64,000 nt of DNA, taken from Balneola sp. Its GTDB lineage: Bacteria; Bacteroidota; Rhodothermia; Balneolales; Balneolaceae. This document shows positions 1 to 10,451 of the stretch, in pieces (the stretch's first letter is position 1; every line of letters begins with the position of its first letter). The DNA lies in the NCBI GenBank assembly GCA_002720745.1, contig PBJO01000004.1, positions 28,809 to 92,808 of the forward strand. Direction: 5' to 3'. The notes beneath the pieces were generated by a model that was not told where the DNA came from, did not search any database, and saw nothing but the letters and a program-made list of their open reading frames with translations. The position numbers and the translations under genes were made by a program.

Positions 1-2451
1 AACAGATTGCCCAATAGCAAAGTTAGCTACTAACTTAGCTTCATCAGTATATAAAAAGACCGATCCACTCTCACTAACCATCGCATATATATCTTTCCTA
101 AAAAAACCTGTACTGTCCTTGAGCAACACGGAAGGATAATGGTTTAGCGATATTAATGGCGCCGTACTTACAGGAATCCCCTGGATTTTTAGAGAGTCTT
201 GTTGAAGTTGTAAGATCTGACGGCTGCTATCGGACCAAATTGGTTTAGTATCGAGGCCATAAAAAACTCCATCGGCCCCGGTCCCTCTCCATTTTTCGTC
301 ATATACAAAAGGGTCAGACATTAAAGGAGCTGGAAAAAACACAGGATACCCTTCTTTAACCTTTCCCTTGCTATTCCAACTATGAACTGAGTTTTCTGCA
401 TGGGCTACCAACACCCATTCATCCTCCCACTGGGTATGTAAAATAGTGCTGCGAACAGACGCATTCACTTTCTGCGGCCAGCCCAGTATATTTTGCCCTC
501 GACCATCCAGTACATGCACAGATCGGGCAGCCGTACCAATGACCAATTCTGGGATTCCGTTACGTAGTACGTCGGTCACCAACAAGGGGGTAGTTATTTC
601 CTCACCTACCTCAATTGGAAATTGAGGTAGTAGCAATCCATTCGTATTCCACGCGTAGATCTTAGTACCCGCTGCTTGCATTATTATTTTTTGGCCATTT
701 CCATACCAATCATACACTAATGGACTTCCTATGGGTATATCCTGTCCAGTTTGCACTCGGAAAACCTCAGTTCCATCAAAAGCTACTGCGATGACTGTAC
801 CATTGACGGTGGTTGCCAACACCTCCTGAGTCGGACTCCCCATCACATCCACTGCAATAGGAGTAGCAACCAATGAATCTGCACTTAGCGGCCATACCCA
901 CAGTTCTTCATAGGGCTGTTCTTGTCCTTCCAGGGTAAAAGTATTTAACACAAATCGAGTACGATTCGATTGCGGTATTCGCTGCATTTGCATCATAGCG
1001 CCATCAAAACCCTGAAGAAAAGGTTCCAAAGATGCATCAGGCATTAGCATCGGGGCCAAGAATTGGTTAAAGTCTTTTGAAGAAAACCATATAATCGCGG
1101 ATCGATTCTCCCATCCGTTATCCAATAATTCTCGGTAATGATTTTCATAATACACAACTCGACGACGTCTACGATCGGCTTCTACCGTTTCCACTAAGCC
1201 CTTACGAGCAGCCAAAATAATTGCATCCCCGGAAAAATTCACATAAAAATTATCATAAGAGGACAAACCTCCACCAAATAATTCTGCTAGCAAATCACTT
1301 TGCACATAGTAACTCTGATCTACTTTTCGCACCATTCCTTCTTCGGCCCACTGTTCAAACTGTTGCTTAACAATCCCAGGGTTTTGTAACAGACGCATAA
1401 ACAAAAACTCCCCAGTAGCAGCCACCCCCGATTCGGCATAACTAACCACTCCAAATTCTTCATCCGTACTCAGCGCTAAGCCTCTGTAGAGTTCAGGTTC
1501 TGAGAGCAATAATGAGTCCAACGAGGATGAAGCTGCATTTTTCATATAGGGCGAAAATTTGAGTGGATAATGCATTATTGCAAAACCGGCTGCATTGGAG
1601 GCAATGTAACGATCAAGCTCAATAGAATGATTGCCATGGGTTAATGATCGCACTAAAGTAGATGTTGCCGAATCGCTCTGACTAAACTGTGCTCTGAGTA
1701 CGAATCCGTCCCTGTTTTCATTCAAAACACCTTGAATTTTTACCGCCGATAATCCGTCAGTCGCGCCCTTAATAATTGGACGATAGCGAATTTGAAATAG
1801 TTGTTCTACCCATTCATCCAAATTTTGGAGCACCACCCATTGTTCTGCTGGCTTTATACGATCCGCTGAAATCAGCGGTACGTCCATACCAGCTCGCTTA
1901 CTATTTTTACTCTGCTCTTCCAAGCCAGAATCACCAAAATCCGAGTATAAATAATCATTGCCCATGTATGCCGCCAAAGAGCGTTCAACTACCCCTGAAT
2001 AGGCTGAAATTATCCAATAATCGTGTATATTGGCTGCATATAAAAAACCATATGGCGTTAACAAACGATGAATAACAACTTTACCAAAACGATAATTGTT
2101 TTGAGTTAGTGGTTCATAAAATAGGGGTGCCCACTCCTCTATCTCTTCATCGGTTTCAAATATCCAAAGAGTGGTATTTCGGGTCGATGTAGACCGAACA
2201 ATTGCCACCGCTTTGAGGACTAAATTAGAATGTATTTTTTTTTGAATAAAATCCAAAGCAATTAAAGGCACACTTGATACAGGATCTAGTAGTCTCATAT
2301 AAGATTCCTGACTTAGTTGCTGAAGGCTTATACCTTGACTGGGTGTAATTACCCATCGAGCATCTTTAGGTAGCGAAAAAGTCCAATGTTGCTGCTTTAT
2401 CTCAGAGCAACTCATGATTACAAGTAATGCTAAACCAATCCAAATACGCAT
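1..2451 (-). CDS. Propeller-type lipoprotein, truncated by the window edge
   Basis: The minus-strand frame is open from an ATG at 2451 to the left edge (817 codons seen; the C-terminus lies outside). The N-terminus is a short hydrophobic stretch ending I-M-S-C with Cys15, a plausible lipoprotein box, so I infer an exported lipid-anchored protein. Residues about 40-500 resemble DUF3352-like proteins that score membrane or folding features, but this is weak. From about residue 515 the chain shows repeated blades (TPLLVTDVLRNGIPELVIG and similar Asp/Gly-rich turns) typical of FG-GAP/PQQ-like beta-propellers. It is divergent from the BatA-like gene. No specific function can be given. Confidence 0.8.
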   Translation of the reverse strand, partial: MRIWIGLALLVIMSCSEIKQQHWTFSLPKDARWVITPSQGISLQQLSQESYMRLLDPVSSVPLIALDFIQKKIHSNLVLKAVAIVRSTSTRNTTLWIFETDEEIEEWAPLFYEPLTQNNYRFGKVVIHRLLTPYGFLYAANIHDYWIISAYSGVVERSLAAYMGNDYLYSDFGDSGLEEQSKNSKRAGMDVPLISADRIKPAEQWVVLQNLDEWVEQLFQIRYRPIIKGATDGLSAVKIQGVLNENRDGFVLRAQFSQSDSATSTLVRSLTHGNHSIELDRYIASNAAGFAIMHYPLKFSPYMKNAASSSLDSLLLSEPELYRGLALSTDEEFGVVSYAESGVAATGEFLFMRLLQNPGIVKQQFEQWAEEGMVRKVDQSYYVQSDLLAELFGGGLSSYDNFYVNFSGDAIILAARKGLVETVEADRRRRRVVYYENHYRELLDNGWENRSAIIWFSSKDFNQFLAPMLMPDASLEPFLQGFDGAMMQMQRIPQSNRTRFVLNTFTLEGQEQPYEELWVWPLSADSLVATPIAVDVMGSPTQEVLATTVNGTVIAVAFDGTEVFRVQTGQDIPIGSPLVYDWYGNGQKIIMQAAGTKIYAWNTNGLLLPQFPIEVGEEITTPLLVTDVLRNGIPELVIGTAARSVHVLDGRGQNILGWPQKVNASVRSTILHTQWEDEWVLVAHAENSVHSWNSKGKVKEGYPVFFPAPLMSDPFVYDEKWRGTGADGVFYGLDTKPIWSDSSRQILQLQQDSLKIQGIPVSTAPLISLNHYPSVLLKDSTGFFRKDIYAMVSESGSVFLYTDEAKLVANFAIGQSV

Positions 2452-2569
2452 AAGTTAAATCTACCTATTTTTGCTGTTCTGCAATATCAAACAATCCTTT
2501 TCAGTATTTTAGTTTAAATATACGGTCTTTCATTAATCTCTTATAGAAACATAAGGTATTTTAAGGTAA

Positions 2570-4716
2570 ATGAGTTTTTTGAACCCATTTTTTTGTTGGC
2601 GATTTTAGCTGTAGGCTTACCGCTACTACTACATCTATTAAAATTAAGAAAGGCCAAAAAACTATCATTTTCTACGCTGCAATTTTTCAAAGCTCTGGAA
2701 CAGACTACTCTACGTCGTGTTGAGATAAAACGCTGGTTATTATTAATGCTCAGAATGCTGTCTTTAGCCTGTTTAGCCATCGCTTTGGCTCGACCTTTTA
2801 TACCCCCAAATAGTTTTGGAATAGCTAATCAAAATGCATCGGTAGTTCATGCTATAATTATCGATAATTCTCCTTCAATGAGTCGAATAGGTCCTCAAGG
2901 TCCACTCCTAGAACAAGCACAGACATTGGCTTTAGAGATGATTGATAATGCACAAGACAGTGATCGATTTATACTCCAAAGCACCTCTGGCCCCGGATTT
3001 TTCAATCATCTATCGGAATCGGTTACTGCTCGAGCACAAGCGCAGGAAATAAGCATTCAGAGAGGAGGTGATTACCTTGTCAAACGATATGCCGAATTAG
3101 TTGAACTTATTCAAAATACACCTTTTGCTCAAAAAAACATCTATTTCATAACAGATGGTCAATCAAACAGCCTCGCACCACTGGCGGAGTATTTAAGTCA
3201 ATTGAATGAAAGTACTGCGGTCAACCAGGCCATACGCCCACCTATACCTACCACAATTATTGCTCTCGCAGACGCTAGCATCCAGAACACTTATGTGTCT
3301 AAGGTTGAACTTTCTTCAAACATGATGGGTATTAACATTCCGTTGGAACTGTTTATAGAGGTACACAATGCCAGCCCCATCCCCATTGCCAATCAATTCT
3401 TGACCCTTGAATTTAATAACCAACAAGTGGGGCAATATACCCTAAGTTTAACGGCTGATGAGTCAAGAACACTTAGTTTCGAAATAGTTCCTAGATCTAC
3501 TGGATCAAACACGGGGCTACTAAGATTAGAAGGAGATGAATTTGGACTAGATAATAAGAGAGCTATATCATTGTTTATTCCCGATAAACGAAATATCCTT
3601 TGGCTAGAAGAAGCTAGCGAACCTCTAGATCTAAGCTCCCCTCTAGAATTGGTCATTCAAGCTTTATCTACTCCTCAAAATCCAAGTTCTAGTAATTTTA
3701 ATGTTATCAAAAGAACACTTGATAGTTGGGATAAACAGGAACTTGAGGAGTTCGATGCTGTACTTATTCAGGGGCTCACCCAAATTCCAGATAGGCTGGT
3801 GAACAGTCTTTTACCCTGGGTTCAAAATGGTCATGGTCTATGGGTAATTCCTAGTAAAACCAGTCAATTAACCAGTTATAACCGATTTTTATCATCGTTT
3901 AATGCCGGGCAGTTCGTGGGGCAGATTGGCAACTATGGTAGCTACGAAGTGCAAACAAAGGCCGATGAACTCATTGAAAATCATCAGTTATTTGACGGTC
4001 TTTTTGAAAGAGAAGAACGCGAGAAATTAGAAATAGATCCCATTTCAATTTATTATCAGTTCAAGCATAATACCTCGGGAGCAGATGGTGGATATAATTT
4101 AATCCTAAACAGTTTTGGAGACCCTTTGTTATTCAATAAAACCTTTGGTAACGGGCAATTATTAGTCTCAAGTATAGGCTATGACCCAGGATTCACTAAT
4201 ATTCAACTAAAAGCCATATTCCCGCCACTACTTTACCGAGCACTCGTTTTCATGAGTTCAAGTCAACAGAGTGGCTTAGATGAACATGAACTTGGTAGCG
4301 CCATAGAAATCAATGACGGTCGGCGTTTGGCGGGTGCCCTATTTGTGCAAGGTAATAAAACTTGGCCCGCAAGAGAGCAACAAAGCAACAATAGAATTCG
4401 TTTTAGTAGTGACGATCAAGAGTGGGAACCCGGTTGGATTCAATTGAAAAACGATACAAACCAACGAAACATAGCACTATTATCACCTATAAGTGAGTCT
4501 ATTTTTTCTACATATGATAAGCAAACTTGGGAAACAAGAATTTCAGATAGTCCTTATCTAAGTCTAGAAGAGCTTAGCAGTGAGCAGCTGAGTACCGAAA
4601 TACAGGCAATCAGTTTTGGACGAGAAATTTGGACTTGGTTTTTATTTGCTGGCCTCCTATTTCTTATATTGGAAACCATGGTTACTATATTTTATACTCC
4701 ACAACAATATGAATGA
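2570..4716 (+). CDS. BatA-like VWA membrane protein, apparent frameshift at the N-terminus
   Basis: The continuous frame runs from TTG 2593 (707 aa). It has the BatA/aerotolerance N-terminal hydrophobic helix with LLLHLLKLRKAKKLSF, a second helix at residues 50-67, a von Willebrand A domain with the MIDAS motif DNSPS (residues 91-95 of that frame) and a last membrane helix just before the stop. The family start is normally MSFLNP..LLAL. Exactly this peptide, MSFLNPFF, is encoded from ATG 2570 but one frame off. Seven T at 2588-2594 separate the two frames, and eight T would join them. I give the restored extent; the strict ORF is 2593-4716. No batB-E or moxR neighbours are seen. Confidence 0.8.
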
Positions 4717-5290
4717 GTTTTTAGTCCATTTTTTTTCTGTTTTATTGGTTGTGTTTTCACTAGCTTCAACTTTGATGGCGTGTTATTCACTTAGTAATAA
4801 ATTTAGGCTACGAGGGGTACGTCTACACTGGCAAGCGGGCAAACTTATGGGATATCCACTTTTTGCCACAGTTTTTTTATTACTCATAGGCCTACTCTCG
4901 ATTACCTCAGTTTTTATTCTCCAAGATAGCCTACACTCCTCTATATTTTTAGGCTATTTTTGGATAGGTACCATGTGGTTTATCTCAAGCTACCTCAGTT
5001 CCAAGCACTATATCACCGACCACGGAATAGTAAAGAACATTAACGATCCGGCTCAGACCATCCCTTGGTATCATATCGTTGATTATGTAGAACATCCTAC
5101 TGACAAAGGCATACTATATATGTTCTCTTATTCCCAACCTAATTCATATGAACAAGAACATTTTAATCAACTGCGCATTGAAGTTCCTCACTTATATACT
5201 TCGAAATTTAATAAAATTATTTCCCTTAAGTTGCACATAAAGGTCGACGAAACAGTACCAAAAATAAATTGGGAAAATTTTCAATCCTAA
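4709..5290 (+). CDS. Membrane protein of unknown function, 193 aa
   Basis: I chose ATG 4709, which overlaps the BatA-like stop by 8 bases and removes an artificial 31-residue extension. The N-terminal half has three hydrophobic segments (about residues 3-25, 48-70 and 78-98). The C-terminal half is soluble, with a pattern (a HGIVKNI strand, then TIPWYHIVDYV) that recalls bacterial PH-like domains of membrane proteins. I do not recognise a named family. The overlap suggests translational coupling with the BatA-like gene and a shared envelope role, which is inference. Confidence 0.7.
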   Translation: MNEFLVHFFSVLLVVFSLASTLMACYSLSNKFRLRGVRLHWQAGKLMGYPLFATVFLLLIGLLSITSVFILQDSLHSSIFLGYFWIGTMWFISSYLSSKHYITDHGIVKNINDPAQTIPWYHIVDYVEHPTDKGILYMFSYSQPNSYEQEHFNQLRIEVPHLYTSKFNKIISLKLHIKVDETVPKINWENFQS

Positions 5291-5336
5291 ATTCTTCTAT
5301 TGCTCTTAATTTTCATATTAGCTCATAAGGAATCAA

Positions 5337-6623
5337 TTGCTGGACAATGTTAAAAACTCTGATATTGAAAAAGAAAAAGTACTATTAGTTGGTATTTATA
5401 GCCTTAGTTCGGAAAAATTTCAGGCACAGGAACACCTCGAGGAATTAGCATTACTCTCTTGCACTGCCGGTGGCAAACCTGTAGCCAAGGTACTCCAACA
5501 GCGTAACAAACCGGACGTTAGCAGTTACGTTGGAAAAGGAAAACTGAATGAAATAAATGGGCAGATAAATGCTCTTGGGGCAAAAACGATTATATTTGAT
5601 GATGATTTAAGCCCAACTCAGATTAGGAATGTAGAAAAAGTTACCAATGCAAAAGTATTGGATCGAAGTGCTCTCATTTTGGATATTTTTGCATCAAGAG
5701 CGCAAACAGCCGCTGCCAAAACACAGGTTGAATTAGCCCAATTACAATATTTATTACCTCGACTGACTCGTTACTGGACTCACCTCTCACGTCAAAGTGG
5801 GGGCATCGGAACCAAAGGACCTGGTGAAACCCAGATAGAAACCGATCGGCGAATTATTGGCCAGCGAATTGGGGTGCTAAAATCAAAATTAGAAAAGCTC
5901 GACAAGCAGCGAACTACTCAGCGAAAAAGTAGAAATCAAATGACTCGAGTATCCCTGGTGGGCTATACCAATGCAGGTAAATCTACGCTTATGAATGCCT
6001 TAACAAACAGCTGCGTTATTGCTGAAAATAGACTCTTTGCCACCCTTGATTCCACGGTTCGAAGACACCAACTCAAGAGTCAAGAAATTCTCCTTTCTGA
6101 CACTGTAGGCTTCATTAGAAAGCTTCCTCACCATCTTGTTCAAAGCTTCAAATCTACTTTAGACGAAGTACGAGAAGCTGATCTTCTTATCCACCTGGTA
6201 GATGGAAGCTCGAAAATGGTTCATGAATACATAGAAGTAGTACAACAAACTCTTAAAGAATTAAAATCGAATAGAAAACAAACTCTCCTGGTATTCAACA
6301 AAGTAGATCGCATTGATGATGAACAACACGAAATGCTCCGGGCTGAGTATCCAAGTGCCTTGTATATATCTTCAGTTCGAGGGATAGGAATTAGCCAGCT
6401 TGAAGAAGCTATTGAACAAAAAATTGTATCTAAGTACATACAGATGGAGCTCAATATTCCAATTCAAGCCTATAAAGCTGTGGCATTCATACATCAACAT
6501 GCCAACGTAGAAAAAGAAAAATACACCGATGAATATGTACACATATCTTGTAGAATTGACGAAAAAGATTTCAAGCAATTATCCAAGATGTTGAATACTA
6601 TAGAGTACGGTACTGAAACCTGA
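5337..6623 (+). CDS. hflX: GTPase HflX
   Basis: 428 aa, the usual length. The N-terminal HflX domain (about residues 15-200) carries the glycine-rich GGIGTKGPGETQIETDRR segment (155-172). The G domain follows with P-loop GYTNAGKST (209-217), DTVG (255-258) and an NKVD motif near 320. HflX is a ribosome-binding GTPase that splits stalled or stress-arrested 70S ribosomes in the cytoplasm. The start is TTG 5337 with an AAGG six bases upstream; no ATG lies early in the frame. The gene is not next to hfq or hflKC, which are at 39.9-41.8 kb on the other strand. Confidence 0.95.
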   Translation: MLDNVKNSDIEKEKVLLVGIYSLSSEKFQAQEHLEELALLSCTAGGKPVAKVLQQRNKPDVSSYVGKGKLNEINGQINALGAKTIIFDDDLSPTQIRNVEKVTNAKVLDRSALILDIFASRAQTAAAKTQVELAQLQYLLPRLTRYWTHLSRQSGGIGTKGPGETQIETDRRIIGQRIGVLKSKLEKLDKQRTTQRKSRNQMTRVSLVGYTNAGKSTLMNALTNSCVIAENRLFATLDSTVRRHQLKSQEILLSDTVGFIRKLPHHLVQSFKSTLDEVREADLLIHLVDGSSKMVHEYIEVVQQTLKELKSNRKQTLLVFNKVDRIDDEQHEMLRAEYPSALYISSVRGIGISQLEEAIEQKIVSKYIQMELNIPIQAYKAVAFIHQHANVEKEKYTDEYVHISCRIDEKDFKQLSKMLNTIEYGTET

Positions 6624-6671
6624 TAATAACCTATTTGAATCTATTAATTCAATTGCTGTAATTATTATAAA

Positions 6672-7352
6672 ATGACCATTTTATTAGAACAATATATTTC
6701 TGGATTAGAGTTAGACGCAAGTTTAGCTGAAGCTAAAGCTTGGGCAGAGCGCACTCAATTAAACTCTCTCATCATCACAAATGATGGGCGGTTTATTGGT
6801 ATGTTAGACGCACAGTTTTTAATGGATGATAATTTTGGTCAAGAATTAAATCGTCTAGATGATTACATCAATGCCTATCCTGAAGAAGTTCAACAAGGAG
6901 CATACATATGCGTGCAAGCTCATATCTTCAATGCAGCTGAAGCCTTCAGCAATGTGTTAAATGACCACCTCGCTGTGGTAGATCATGACCATAATTATAT
7001 AGGCATACGCTCACGCAATGATGTACTTGAGGAATTGAGTGAGTTTTTAAACATGAGCCAAAAAGGGACGGTAATAGACGTGCATATTCCATCCAAGGAA
7101 CCCATGATTAGTGAAATTATCCGATTGGTAGAAACCGAAGGCGTTCATGTCAAAACTGTAACAGTGCAACAACCCAAAATAGAAGAGAAACACTGTAGGT
7201 TAACAATCAAATTTGAAAATGAAGAGGTATCTAATGCCATCTCCACTTTGGAGCGATTTGGATATACCGTATACATTCCCGACAGAGATTTGCAGCGAGA
7301 TATAGATTTTCATGAACGAGCCAATGAACTCATTCGACTTTTGGAATTATAA
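6672..7352 (+). CDS. CBS-domain protein with C-terminal ACT-like domain (AcuB-like)
   Basis: 226 aa. Two CBS-like units fill residues about 1-130 (LNSLIITNDGRFIGML and HLAVVDHDHNYIGIRSRND are the typical CBS strands). Residues 138-215 form an ACT-like alpha/beta unit. This architecture is known from AcuB-like proteins, which sense adenine nucleotides, but the ligand here cannot be read from the sequence. The last 41 bases overlap the start of the TPR gene, pointing to coupled expression. Confidence 0.85.
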   Translation: MTILLEQYISGLELDASLAEAKAWAERTQLNSLIITNDGRFIGMLDAQFLMDDNFGQELNRLDDYINAYPEEVQQGAYICVQAHIFNAAEAFSNVLNDHLAVVDHDHNYIGIRSRNDVLEELSEFLNMSQKGTVIDVHIPSKEPMISEIIRLVETEGVHVKTVTVQQPKIEEKHCRLTIKFENEEVSNAISTLERFGYTVYIPDRDLQRDIDFHERANELIRLLEL

Positions 7353-10300
7353 ACTATTTAGCCAGAAGCTATTAGCACCTTCATCAAAGCGTAAGGTAGT
7401 TAATGCTAAACCAACCGTTTTTAATACGACTAATTGGCTCATCTATTCCTTAACTGTCCTGGTATTATGGTTATTTACCACTGCTTTGAGTTCTAGCTTA
7501 GCTCAGACACAGAACCTCCTGACTCCAGAGACACAAAAATTCCACAATGCTGTAGAAGCTTATAAACAAGGGCGGTTCGAAAAGGCCTCCGAAGAACTTA
7601 AACGCCTTGCAGAGGCATCGTCCACATCGTCCACCTTGGAAATGAAAATAAAATATTATTGGACGCGAAGTCAAATAGCCCTAGATTCAAAAAAAACTGA
7701 ACTTTACATCGAGGACTTCATATTAAAGTATCCGGGGAGTGCTGAATCCGGCACCCTACTCATTGAACTGGGCCACCACAAGATACGCTTAGAAAGGTAC
7801 TCAGAAGCAGTTCGGCATTACCAAGACGCTCTGGACTCTGGTTTAGATTCCATTATGGCAGCCCAGGTTCACTATTGGAAAGCTGAAACCTTGGCAGAAG
7901 CAGGTGATTATGATGGTTCTCGTACAGAATTTCTGTTATTGGCAGATAGCTTTCCTTCATCAGAATGGTCTGCTAAAGCCCTATATGCCCGAGGACGTTT
8001 ATTTTTATCGGAAAATCGATATGATTCTACTTCAACTGCCTTTGAACTACTAAAAGAACGCTATCCCAATGATCCCGTCACCCGTGGGGTAGGTACCGCC
8101 TTGGGTGAATCGTACTACCAACAGGGCCGTTATGAGGAAGCGATTCAAGCACTAGATGCTCAAATGATATTTCTAGATGATATATCTATTATAAAGGCAC
8201 TATTTTTAACGGCCGAAGCACATAACTATTTAGGGAATTATGATGAAGCTATTAAGGATTATTTACGCTACTTAAACCTCACGAAAGGAACCGAGAGGGA
8301 AGCCCCTGCCCATTATGGATTGGGATGGCTGTATCACCATCAAGGAATTTATCATTGGGCAGCTCAATCATTTGAAAGAGCTATAATTGGCAATAACCTG
8401 CAATCCCGGAAAGCTTTGTATTACGAAGCAGTCAACCATAAACTATCTGGGAATTTCCAACGAGCGATGAACACCTTTAAAGAGTTTGGTGATCGCTATA
8501 AAGAAGGCATGTGGGTAGAGCAAGCCTACTATGAGTGGGGGATCTCCGCATTTGAGGCCGGTAATTATAATGGGGCTATTACCATTTTACTCAATCTCAT
8601 ACGCCAACAAGACAGTCTGAGTAATGGTGCTCAAGTGTATACCCTTCTTGGTGAAATATTCTATGCCAACAACGAATATACTTCGGCTATTACTGCTTTT
8701 GAACATGCAGAAACCATTGGTAAAGTAAATCCTAGCTTGCGAAGGCAGGCACAATTTCAAAAAGCTTGGGTATTACACCGAAATCAAGCTTTCGAACAAG
8801 CTCAACCACTTTTTGAAAGCGTGTATGCGGAAGCCCCAAGAGCTGAATTAGGTGCTGAAGCATTATTTTGGAGCGCCGATAGTTATTATAAATTGGATCA
8901 ATTTGGTGAGGCATCTAATCGATTTAAAACCTTTACAGAATATTTTCCTACCCACGAAATGATGGGAGCTGCCCTATACTCTTTAGGTTGGTGCTATTTT
9001 AAATTAGGAAATTTTGAAGCGGCCGTAGAACCTTTGGAGACTTTTTTAGAAAAGTATGAAGCCCCCCCGATAGCACTCTTTCCGTACGATACCGACACTC
9101 AACTTCGCATAGGTGATGCCTACTATGCTCTAGGACAGTATCGTAAATCCATTGAATTCTATAACAAAGCGATAGGTGCTGAACCAGGTGGAGACTATGC
9201 TATGTTTCAGGTAGCAAACTCTTATTACAGAGCCAATAGAACTTTTGAGGCGGTGAGCACCTTTCGCCGCTTGCTGCGTATCTATCCATTTAGTAGACTA
9301 CGTGAACAAGCCCAGTATAATGTAGCTTATATTTATATGACTACCGGGAATAACGAACAAGCCATAGAAGAGTTTGAAACGGTCATTAACCGCTACCCAG
9401 GGACAGAATGGGCTGCAAGAGCTCAATATAATATTGGAGATGCCCATTACAATATAGGTGAATATGAGCTGGCAGTTGGGGCATATCAACAGGTGCTTAA
9501 TCGATACCCACGCAGTTCATACATTATACAGGCAATCAATGGTATTCAATATGCTCAACTATCATCGGGTAAAATGGATAGTTCATCAGTTATTTTAGAA
9601 GAATTTCTAAGCGATAATCCACAGAGTAATACAGCAGATCGTTTACGATTCCGCCAGGCTGAAAATACATTTCAGAGTGGTGACTACCCAACAGCTATTA
9701 AAGAATTTAGACAGTATCTTCGCGTAACAAATTCCGATCAATTAGTACCCCAAGTCTATGCAAATTTGGGAGAGTCGTATAAACAAATAGGCGAGGAAGA
9801 TAGAGCTATTGAAGCTTATAAACAGATTATAAGTGACTTCCCCCAATCAAAGCAAGCACCTGGTGCTCTAACCTCTCTTGGCTTAATATATTTTGAAAAG
9901 GCTGAGTATGAAGCGTCCAATGGATACTTTAATCGCCTTCTTACCATAAGTAACCGTTTCCAACAAGAAGCTTATGTGGGAATGGGAAATGCTCGGTTGG
10001 GGCAATCTAATTTAGTCGAGGCCAGAGACCAGTTTAAAGCTGCCCTTCAAATAAATCCTAAGAATGCAAATGCTCAACTAGGACTGGCTAAAGTTACTTT
10101 TGGAGAGTCTAATTATACCGAAGCACGTGATCTACTCTTTGCTATAGCGGATCGCAACACCACCGAATTAGGTGCCGAATCGCAATATTTGCTTGGTATC
10201 ATAAGCAAAATGGAAGGGAATAGTACGCTAGCATTGGAAGAATTTGCAAAAGTTAAGGTTTTATTCGAGGCCTTTGATGAATGGGTATCCGCTGCATTGT

Positions 10301-10437
10301 ACGATGCAGCCCAAATCCATCTTAATTTGGGTAATACCGGGGAAGCCTCTGGTATGCTCAATGAAATCATCGAACGTTATCCTAACACCCCTGTTAGTCA
10401 GGCTGCAAACACACTCATCGAACAACAAAATCTTTAG
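7312..10437 (+). CDS. Large exported TPR-repeat protein
   Basis: 1041 aa. A basic N-region of about 40 residues precedes a hydrophobic segment (WLIYSLTVLVLWLFTTAL) ending at a plausible signal-peptidase site near SSSLAQ, so the protein is probably periplasmic or anchored. Everything after about residue 65 is made of some 25 tetratricopeptide-like helical pairs, with recurrent A..Y...GRYEEAI and YP.S..A motifs. TPR scaffolds of this size in this group often accompany envelope or gliding/secretion complexes, but no partner is named by the sequence. ATG 7312 lies inside the CBS gene; ATG 7324 is the only other early choice. Confidence 0.85.
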   Translation: MNEPMNSFDFWNYKLFSQKLLAPSSKRKVVNAKPTVFNTTNWLIYSLTVLVLWLFTTALSSSLAQTQNLLTPETQKFHNAVEAYKQGRFEKASEELKRLAEASSTSSTLEMKIKYYWTRSQIALDSKKTELYIEDFILKYPGSAESGTLLIELGHHKIRLERYSEAVRHYQDALDSGLDSIMAAQVHYWKAETLAEAGDYDGSRTEFLLLADSFPSSEWSAKALYARGRLFLSENRYDSTSTAFELLKERYPNDPVTRGVGTALGESYYQQGRYEEAIQALDAQMIFLDDISIIKALFLTAEAHNYLGNYDEAIKDYLRYLNLTKGTEREAPAHYGLGWLYHHQGIYHWAAQSFERAIIGNNLQSRKALYYEAVNHKLSGNFQRAMNTFKEFGDRYKEGMWVEQAYYEWGISAFEAGNYNGAITILLNLIRQQDSLSNGAQVYTLLGEIFYANNEYTSAITAFEHAETIGKVNPSLRRQAQFQKAWVLHRNQAFEQAQPLFESVYAEAPRAELGAEALFWSADSYYKLDQFGEASNRFKTFTEYFPTHEMMGAALYSLGWCYFKLGNFEAAVEPLETFLEKYEAPPIALFPYDTDTQLRIGDAYYALGQYRKSIEFYNKAIGAEPGGDYAMFQVANSYYRANRTFEAVSTFRRLLRIYPFSRLREQAQYNVAYIYMTTGNNEQAIEEFETVINRYPGTEWAARAQYNIGDAHYNIGEYELAVGAYQQVLNRYPRSSYIIQAINGIQYAQLSSGKMDSSSVILEEFLSDNPQSNTADRLRFRQAENTFQSGDYPTAIKEFRQYLRVTNSDQLVPQVYANLGESYKQIGEEDRAIEAYKQIISDFPQSKQAPGALTSLGLIYFEKAEYEASNGYFNRLLTISNRFQQEAYVGMGNARLGQSNLVEARDQFKAALQINPKNANAQLGLAKVTFGESNYTEARDLLFAIADRNTTELGAESQYLLGIISKMEGNSTLALEEFAKVKVLFEAFDEWVSAALYDAAQIHLNLGNTGEASGMLNEIIERYPNTPVSQAANTLIEQQNL

Positions 10438-10451
10438 CCATTTTAGCTTTT

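Noticed and set aside
7500..10400. Repetitive DNA within the large TPR gene
   Set aside because: Repetition is at the protein level (TPR units); the DNA of the units has diverged and no tandem nucleotide array is visible.
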